In this document: positions 34,680 to 39,833 of the stretch, one piece after another
Position numbering within the stretch: position 1 is the first letter of the stretch
How the letters are laid out: each line of letters begins with the position of its first letter
Source of the DNA: Vicinamibacteria bacterium
GTDB lineage: Bacteria > Acidobacteriota > Vicinamibacteria > Vicinamibacterales > UBA8438
Direction of reading: 5' to 3'
Length of the DNA: 39,833 nucleotides
NCBI GenBank assembly: GCA_022820825.1
Contig: JAJEEU010000054.1
Span: forward strand, 1-39,833
Notes under the pieces: model-generated
What the model saw: the letters and a program-made list of their open reading frames with translations, nothing else
Told to the model about the DNA's origin: nothing
The model's database searches: none
Program-made: the position numbers and the translations under genes

Positions 34680-36371
34680 ATGATGCCGAATACGACTGCT
34701 TGCGAGAGACTACCGTTGCGATACGTCGCACTTGCCCTCACCCTGGCCTGCGCCGCCGCGGTGGCCGCCGGCTGCGGGGGCGCGGGGCCCGCGGCGCCCG
34801 ACCCGTCGGGCGCCACGGTCACCGTATTGGCCCAGGGCGGGCCGCTGCACGGGTCCAACGGCATCTACTTCGGCCCGGACGGGAACCTGTACATCGCCAG
34901 CGTCGTCAGCTCGCAGATCCTGGCGATCGATCCGGAGAGCGGCGCGGTGGTCGACAGTTGGGGTCCCGAAGACGGCGTCAACGGTCCCGACGACCTGACA
35001 TTCGACGCGGACGGCGCGATGTACTGGACCGACATCGCCGGAGGCGAGGTAGGCAAGCGCACGCCCGACGGCGTGACCAGCATTGTCGGCGCGCCCGGCC
35101 CCGGTGCGAATCCCATCACCTTCTCGGACGACGGGCGGCTGTTCATCTCGCAGTGCTTCCTCGGCACGCACCTGTTCGAGATCGATCCCGACGGCGTCGA
35201 GGAGCCGCGGCTGATCAACGACGAGCTGGGGCCGGGCTGCGGGCTCAACGGCATGGACTGGGGTCCGGACGACAAGCTGTACGGCCCGCGCTGGTTCAAT
35301 GCCGAGGTCGCCCGCGTCGACGTGGACAGCGGCGAAGCGGAGATCGTCGCGACCGACTTCGGGATTCCGGCCGCGGTGAAGTTCGACTCGCAGGGTCGCC
35401 TGCACGTGCTCGACACGCAGCGCGGAGAGGTCGTGCGCATCGACCTGGAGAGCGGCGACCGCGAGGTGGTCGGCCGGCCGGGCGTTGGCCTCGACAACCT
35501 GGCGCTCGACGCCGACGACCGCATCTTCGTGTCGAGCTTCATGGACGGCTCCATCGTGGAGGTTACCGGGCCCGAGACCAACCGCGTGGTCCTGCCGAGC
35601 CACGTCAATTCGCCCGGGGGATTGGCCTATACGCCATCCGGCCGGCTGTTCCTGGGCGACGGCGGAGCGCTGCGGGAGCTCGACCCGGCCACCGGCGCCA
35701 GCATCCACACCGTGGCCGCGATGATCACCGACGTGGGGCAGGTCGCGTCCGTCCAGCCGCACGGCGAGCACCTGGTGCTGTCCGGAGCCGGCCTCACGGG
35801 CTCCACGATGATCACCATCTGGAACCCGGACGCGGACGAGATGGTTGCGCGCGTCGAAGGCTTCCAGGAAGCGGTCGACGCGCTCGCGGTCGGTGACGAC
35901 ATCGTCCTGACCGAGTACGGCACCGGGAGCGTGCTGCGGTTCAACCCCGCTGCACCGGATGACCGGGAAACGCTGGCCGGCGGCATTGCCGAACCGGCGG
36001 GCGTCGCGGCCCACGGCGGCGACGTCTACGTGACGGACCGCAGCGGGTCGGTGCTGCAGGTGCTCGACGACGGCGAGCCGCTTGCATCTCCGCGGCAGGT
36101 GGCCGGCGGTCTGGCCGGCCCGGAGGGAATTGCCGCAGCCGGCGACGGCGGCCTGTATGTCGTTGAGGTCGAAGCGGAACGCGTCACGTGGGTCAATCCC
36201 GAGTCGGGCGAAACGGTCGTCGTGGCGGAGGGGCTGGCGCTCAGCGGGCCCGAACGGCGCGCGCTCGGACCCGCGACGACCATCGGCGAGCTGTCCGGCA
36301 TCGCGGTGGGGGACGGCGTGCTGTACGTCTCGGCGTTCCGCGACAACCGCGTCTACCGCATCGAACTGTAG
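34680..36371 (+). CDS. SMP-30/NHL-like beta-propeller lipoprotein
   Basis: 563 residues from the ATG at 34680 (GGAG about 10 nt upstream; a second ATG follows directly). The lipobox VAAGC gives lipidation near residue 32. It appears to be two six-bladed propellers in tandem: residues about 55-310 with GSNGIYFGPDGNLYIASV, GPDDLTFDADGAMYWTDI and GIPAAVKFDSQGRLHVLD, and about 320-560 with GGLAYTPSGRLFLGDG, EPAGVAAHGGDVYVTDRSG and LSGIAVGDGVLYVSAFRDN. SMP-30 relatives act as lactonases or ligand-binding propellers, but I could not identify a full metal site. Probably inner- or outer-membrane-tethered in the periplasm. It is a single gene, not tightly linked to its neighbours. Confidence 0.82.
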   Translation: MMPNTTACERLPLRYVALALTLACAAAVAAGCGGAGPAAPDPSGATVTVLAQGGPLHGSNGIYFGPDGNLYIASVVSSQILAIDPESGAVVDSWGPEDGVNGPDDLTFDADGAMYWTDIAGGEVGKRTPDGVTSIVGAPGPGANPITFSDDGRLFISQCFLGTHLFEIDPDGVEEPRLINDELGPGCGLNGMDWGPDDKLYGPRWFNAEVARVDVDSGEAEIVATDFGIPAAVKFDSQGRLHVLDTQRGEVVRIDLESGDREVVGRPGVGLDNLALDADDRIFVSSFMDGSIVEVTGPETNRVVLPSHVNSPGGLAYTPSGRLFLGDGGALRELDPATGASIHTVAAMITDVGQVASVQPHGEHLVLSGAGLTGSTMITIWNPDADEMVARVEGFQEAVDALAVGDDIVLTEYGTGSVLRFNPAAPDDRETLAGGIAEPAGVAAHGGDVYVTDRSGSVLQVLDDGEPLASPRQVAGGLAGPEGIAAAGDGGLYVVEVEAERVTWVNPESGETVVVAEGLALSGPERRALGPATTIGELSGIAVGDGVLYVSAFRDNRVYRIEL

Positions 36372-36394
36372 CCAAAGCGAAGGCGTAGCGCTGC

Positions 36395-39298
36395 ATGCGG
36401 CTTGCCGCATCGCCGCCCGCGGAGACGACGGCGGAAAGCTCATGGCTCTTCCGGCTCTTTTCTGGCGGCTTCTCCCGACTGTCTCTCACCGATGGCTCGC
36501 TGTACCTCGATGGTAGGCGCGCCGGCGCCCTCGTCATCGACATCGGCGCAGTTGACCACGTCGAAATTAGGCATGGCTGGTTCTGGTCCGCGATCACGAT
36601 GGATGTCGTGGACGGCCCGCAACACGCGATCGGCGGCCTGAGCCGCGACATCGCGAAACAGGTCGTAGAAGATACAAGCGCTGCGGCATCCGCTCGGGCC
36701 GCGGGATGTGCCCCAGCCCTCGAAGAGCTGGATCGACCGATTCGTAGGCTCTTTGGCGAAGATGCCTACGCACGGCATTCTACGGCTGATCCGCTCTGGC
36801 AACGCATCGAGCCCATGTTGCTGCGAGTCGACGCCAAGCTGGTTGCCGATTCCCTGCCGCGCGGAGCCGCTTCCGCGCGAACACGACTAAGAGAGTGGCG
36901 GACGAAAGCACAGTTCGAGGCCGCGCGCGAACAATCCAACGCGACATTCGTGCGCCGGCAGCGCGAGGTTGTACAGCGCGTTGCGGAGGGTGTGTCAGCT
37001 CACGGCCTGACCACTGAACAGGCAGAGGCGATCGCGACGGACGAGGACGTCACACTCGTGCTGGCGGGTGCGGGAACCGGCAAGACCTCCGTCATCACGG
37101 GAAAGGTCGCGTACCTGGTGCGCAACCAGCATGTACCCCCCGGGAAAATTCTTGTTCTGGCTTTCAACAAGAAGGCCGCGGGAGAAATCCGGGACCGGCT
37201 GCCCGACGATCTCGGCGGTGTCGAAGTGTCTACCTTCCATGCATTTGGAAACAAGGTAATCGGAAAGGCGACGGGCAGGAAACCGACATTGGCGCCGTGG
37301 GCCGACGACGAATGGGCATTCGGGAACAAAATCGAGACTATCCTTCAAGATGCGTTGCATTCACATGAGGCGGGCCCCAAGGTGCTTGATTTTCTTGCGT
37401 TGTTCAGGAACCCGCAGAAATCCGCATTCGATTTCAAGGACCTGAGTGAATATAGGGCACACTTGCAGCGCGGCGATCTTCGAACACTTACGGGCATCAA
37501 GGTCAAGAGCTTCGAAGAAGTGCAGGTCGCCAATTTCTTGAGCATGAACGGGGTCAATTTCGAGTACGAACGGCCGTACGAGGGGCGTACCGCAACTGCA
37601 CAGCATCGACAGTACCAACCTGATTTCTATCTTCCGGACTACGACATCTACATCGAACACTTCGCGCTGAACGAAGACGGACGCCCGCCCTCATACATGC
37701 CCGGCTACCGTGACGGGGTCCTGTGGAAGCGTGGCATTCACATTCGCTATGGGACGGACCTGATCGAAACCTACAGCCATCAGTACATTCGAGGCGTGCT
37801 GCACGATGAACTGAGAAGCGCACTCCTGAAGCGGGGCGTGAAGTTGCAGGTCGTGCCGAGCAAGCAATTGCTCGACCGGCTGCGCGCGTTGACGACAACG
37901 TGGCTGGCAAGGCTGGTCGGGATCTTTCTCAAACACGTCAAGAACAGTGGCGTTTCGAAGGAGGAACTGGAGAAACGCGCTGCAACGGGAGCAGAGGGTG
38001 TACGTGAACGCGCGTTTCTGGCCGTATTCGACGCTGTCCTGACGCGGTACCAGGAAGCCCTGCAGGCGGAAGACGCCGTCGATTTCGAGGACATGATCGG
38101 GAAGGCGGCCGAGCACATTCGCGGAGGAACATGGAAGCATCGCTACCGCCATGTGCTGGTGGATGAATTTCAGGACATTTCCGCGGGTCGCATGGCGTTG
38201 ATCGCGGCGCTGAGGCGTCCGGGGCTCGCTTATTTTCTCGTCGGGGATGACTGGCAGTCGATCTATCGCTTTGCCGGCAGCGACGTGAGTCTCGTTCGTC
38301 GCTGCGGGGAGTATCTCGGTCATGTCCGAGAGCGGACGCTGACCACTACTTTTCGCTACCGGGAGCGCATTCTCGAGCCGACGGCGGCGTTTGTTCAGCG
38401 CAACCCGCATCAGACGCAGCGCAGTTTGCGCACAGGCAGTACGGAGGATGATGAGGGGATAACGATTGTTGCCTGCGAGACTCAGCGGCAGGGAGTTGCA
38501 GCGGCGCTCGACGATATGAGTGTCGAAGCCCCAAGCGGAAAGTCGCGTGGTGCCGGCAGCGCGGACGATGGGTTTTCGGTGCTATGTATCGGGCGCTACA
38601 AGCATAGTCGTGAGTCGATCCCCGGCCGCCGACGTCGGCATTGGCCGAAATACGAGTTCAGCACGGCGCATGGCGCCAAGGGACGAGAAGCAGACTACGC
38701 GGTGGTGTTGGATCTGACGGACGACCGCATGGGCTTTCCCGCGCAGTTGGAAGACGATCCGCTGCTCGATCTTGTATTGCCGCCCACAAGCGACAGCGGC
38801 GTGAGTTGGGCCGAAGAGCGGCGGTTGTTTTATGTCGCGACAACCCGGGCGAGGCGGGGTGCGTATCTGGTGTCGGACCGGGTGCAGCCATCCGAGTTCG
38901 TTCGCGAGGTGCGTGCAACGTATGAGAGTACGCGCCAGGTTGGTACATTCGTCGAGGACGAGGCGCACGCATGTACTCGTTGCCGTGGGTCCTTGGTCAA
39001 ATCGCAGACGGGGAAGACCATGCGCTGCACAAACTGGCCGTTGTGTCCACACCTCGCGCACCGGTGCGACAACTGTAAGCAGGGCTATGCGATACGTCAT
39101 CCTCGAAGTGTCGACAGCGTTACTTGCACCCACTGTCTCGATCCCCCGGACCCGTGTCCGGAGTGCGAGTTTGGTGTCCTTGTCAGAAGGACGGGAGCGC
39201 ATGGTCCGTTTATTGGCTGCACGGAGTACAGCTCGCAACCGCCATGCGAACATACGCAACAAGTGGCTTCGTCTAGGGACGTTGCTGGTCCGTCCTGA
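36395..39298 (+). CDS. helD: Helicase IV (HelD-like) SF1 helicase with nuclease-like insertion and zinc ribbons
   Basis: 967 residues. The N-terminal domain (about 1-170) matches the E. coli helicase IV layout (SLYLDGRRAGALVIDIGAVD, RHGWFWSAITMDV). The UvrD-like core has Walker A AGAGTGKT (about 224-231), STFHAFG, DFEDM, the motif II VDEFQD (about 590), GDDWQSIYRFAG, TTTFRYR and RRLFYVATTRAR. Between them, residues about 374-456 form a PD-(D/E)XK-like block (YQPDFYLPDYDIYIEHFAL, then WKRGIHIRYGTDLIET). The C-terminus adds about ten CxxC-type cysteines, ending in CPECEFGVLV as in topoisomerase I zinc fingers. Cytoplasmic; recombination or repair, and 3'-5' unwinding in the characterised homologue. 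Codon and base use is visibly less GC-rich than in the window's other genes, suggesting later acquisition. Confidence 0.9.
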   Translation: MRLAASPPAETTAESSWLFRLFSGGFSRLSLTDGSLYLDGRRAGALVIDIGAVDHVEIRHGWFWSAITMDVVDGPQHAIGGLSRDIAKQVVEDTSAAASARAAGCAPALEELDRPIRRLFGEDAYARHSTADPLWQRIEPMLLRVDAKLVADSLPRGAASARTRLREWRTKAQFEAAREQSNATFVRRQREVVQRVAEGVSAHGLTTEQAEAIATDEDVTLVLAGAGTGKTSVITGKVAYLVRNQHVPPGKILVLAFNKKAAGEIRDRLPDDLGGVEVSTFHAFGNKVIGKATGRKPTLAPWADDEWAFGNKIETILQDALHSHEAGPKVLDFLALFRNPQKSAFDFKDLSEYRAHLQRGDLRTLTGIKVKSFEEVQVANFLSMNGVNFEYERPYEGRTATAQHRQYQPDFYLPDYDIYIEHFALNEDGRPPSYMPGYRDGVLWKRGIHIRYGTDLIETYSHQYIRGVLHDELRSALLKRGVKLQVVPSKQLLDRLRALTTTWLARLVGIFLKHVKNSGVSKEELEKRAATGAEGVRERAFLAVFDAVLTRYQEALQAEDAVDFEDMIGKAAEHIRGGTWKHRYRHVLVDEFQDISAGRMALIAALRRPGLAYFLVGDDWQSIYRFAGSDVSLVRRCGEYLGHVRERTLTTTFRYRERILEPTAAFVQRNPHQTQRSLRTGSTEDDEGITIVACETQRQGVAAALDDMSVEAPSGKSRGAGSADDGFSVLCIGRYKHSRESIPGRRRRHWPKYEFSTAHGAKGREADYAVVLDLTDDRMGFPAQLEDDPLLDLVLPPTSDSGVSWAEERRLFYVATTRARRGAYLVSDRVQPSEFVREVRATYESTRQVGTFVEDEAHACTRCRGSLVKSQTGKTMRCTNWPLCPHLAHRCDNCKQGYAIRHPRSVDSVTCTHCLDPPDPCPECEFGVLVRRTGAHGPFIGCTEYSSQPPCEHTQQVASSRDVAGPS

Positions 39299-39417
39299 TC
39301 TAAGGAACAACCTGGCGGGCGCGGCCTATCAGTATCCGTGCCCGTCGATCAGCGCCAGAATGCCGCTGTTTCCGAGCGCTCAGGGGGGCTCTCTTTACGT
39401 GGCCACAGGGGCCCTTG

Positions 39418-39696
39418 TCATCGTTGCGCGTCGGCAACTGACCCCTCCGATGACGGCCGCCACAGCAGGCCGACGGCCCAGCCGATGTCCACCCGCTCGC
39501 CCCGCCAACCCGGCGGCGCCGCCCGTGAGTCGATCTCGACTCCTTCCTGCTCGAGCCGCTCCGTCACCGGCGCCAGCGCCGCTCCCGTCCACAGCGGCGG
39601 CGGCGGGGCCGCAGGGAACGGCCGGCCGTCCGGCCGCATGAACTGCACGTCACCCGCTGCGTCCAGCGTGATGCGAAAGCCCTCCTCGTGCACTGT
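39418..39696 (-). pseudogene. 3' remnant of an HNH/DUF222 (13E12-type) endonuclease gene
   Basis: About 92 codons in frame with a stop at 39418. The residues, VHEEGFRITLDAAGDVQF followed by RPDGRPFPAAPP and later WRGERVDIGWAVGLLWRP, match the extreme C-terminus of HNH proteins with a DUF222/13E12 domain; in complete members VHEEGF directly follows the HNH CRRHHR motif. Upstream of Val the frame meets TGA within three codons, and the sequence becomes that of an insertion-sequence terminus. The catalytic HNH motif and the whole N-terminal domain are therefore missing. No start codon with a ribosome-binding site is needed or seen; I read it as dead sequence. Confidence 0.7.
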
Positions 39697-39833
39697 CACG
39701 GGTCACCCAATAATCCCCAGTTGTGGTCACTGAAAATTCCCCACCCCGCATACGGAGGGGAGGGGCAGGATGACGACGACAGCGGTGACGATCGGTCCCG
39801 AGCAGGCGATGCTCGGGGAGGTCGAGATGGTCG
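39694..39833 (+). mobile_element. Left end of an IS21-like insertion sequence (continues beyond window)
   Basis: Two imperfect 20-nt direct repeats, GGTCACCCAATAATCCCCAG at 39701-39720 and GGTCACTGAAAATTCCCCAC at 39725-39744, match at 15 of 20 positions with a 24-nt period. Multiple short terminal repeats of this sort are the binding sites found at IS21-family ends. The element apparently begins at TGTCAC (39694), where similarity to the HNH gene stops. A purine-rich ribosome-binding region and an ORF follow. Confidence 0.65.
39770..39833 (+). CDS. Probable IS transposase (IstA-like), N-terminal 21 codons
   Basis: ATG at 39770 follows a GGGGAGGGGCAGG purine run and opens a frame to the window end (MTTTAVTIGPEQAMLGEVEMV). 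The residues alone are too few for assignment. The call rests on position: it is the first ORF inside the repeat-bearing IS terminus, where IS21 elements place istA, whose product is a DDE transposase with an N-terminal helix-turn-helix. Confidence 0.45.
   Translation, partial: MTTTAVTIGPEQAMLGEVEMV

Noticed and set aside
1..39833. tRNA or rRNA genes
   Set aside because: I looked for the conserved T-arm and rRNA core stretches, especially near the integrase, and saw none; a covariance search would be decisive.

Overview
This is a high-GC bacterial window of almost wall-to-wall secreted, periplasmic and outer-membrane genes. The mix points to an Acidobacteriota-like organism, probably of the Vicinamibacteria type. 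The evidence is a DUF1592/DUF1552 pair behind an ankyrin gene, repeated PQQ-type propeller dehydrogenases, a TonB-dependent receptor, and two copies of an uncharacterised secreted family carrying a WGDPDLQG motif. The taxonomic call is inference from gene content; there is no rRNA or marker gene to confirm it, and I found no tRNA or CRISPR array.

Left edge (1-1.3 kb): the 5' part of a P4-type tyrosine integrase runs off the window. Upstream of it lie a small Cys-rich zinc-finger-like ORF and a gene-free stretch holding several perfect palindromes. Next (1.3-4.1 kb) come a DUF2511-like lipoprotein and a large Calx-beta-like secreted protein with a C-terminal motif/TM/arginine anchor. A 120-nt tandem and inverted repeat block follows (4.27-4.60 kb).

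From 4.6 to 13.9 kb every gene is on the minus strand: a glucose-dehydrogenase-like quinoprotein, an Old Yellow Enzyme, the DUF1552 - PSC-cytochrome (DUF1592) - ankyrin operon, and a NIPSNAP protein. From 14.0 to 17.9 kb the plus strand carries a CocE-like hydrolase, then a HupE-like membrane protein translationally coupled to a metallo-beta-lactamase-fold (MBL) protein.

The centre (17.9-34.0 kb) is a two-armed divergent locus read from an 87-bp gap at 27,008-27,094. The minus arm is a propeller lipoprotein, two PQQ dehydrogenases, an RND transporter and a DPDLQG protein. The plus arm is a TonB-dependent receptor, a PQQ-like propeller, an MBL-fold protein, a second DPDLQG protein and an unknown secreted protein. 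Spacing is -4 to about 30 bp at most junctions. The likely theme is uptake of an organic compound across the outer membrane followed by periplasmic oxidation and hydrolysis. The substrate cannot be read from sequence. No PQQ biosynthesis gene, RND adaptor or TolC-like gene is present here.

Right end (34.0-39.8 kb): an NTF2-like protein, a beta-propeller lipoprotein, and a helicase IV (HelD-like) gene with a nuclease-like insertion and C-terminal zinc ribbons, in visibly less GC-rich sequence. Then comes the 3' remnant of an HNH/DUF222 endonuclease gene cut off at the terminus of an IS21-like insertion sequence, whose first ORF runs off the window. The metabolic block is therefore flanked by mobile-element signatures on both sides.
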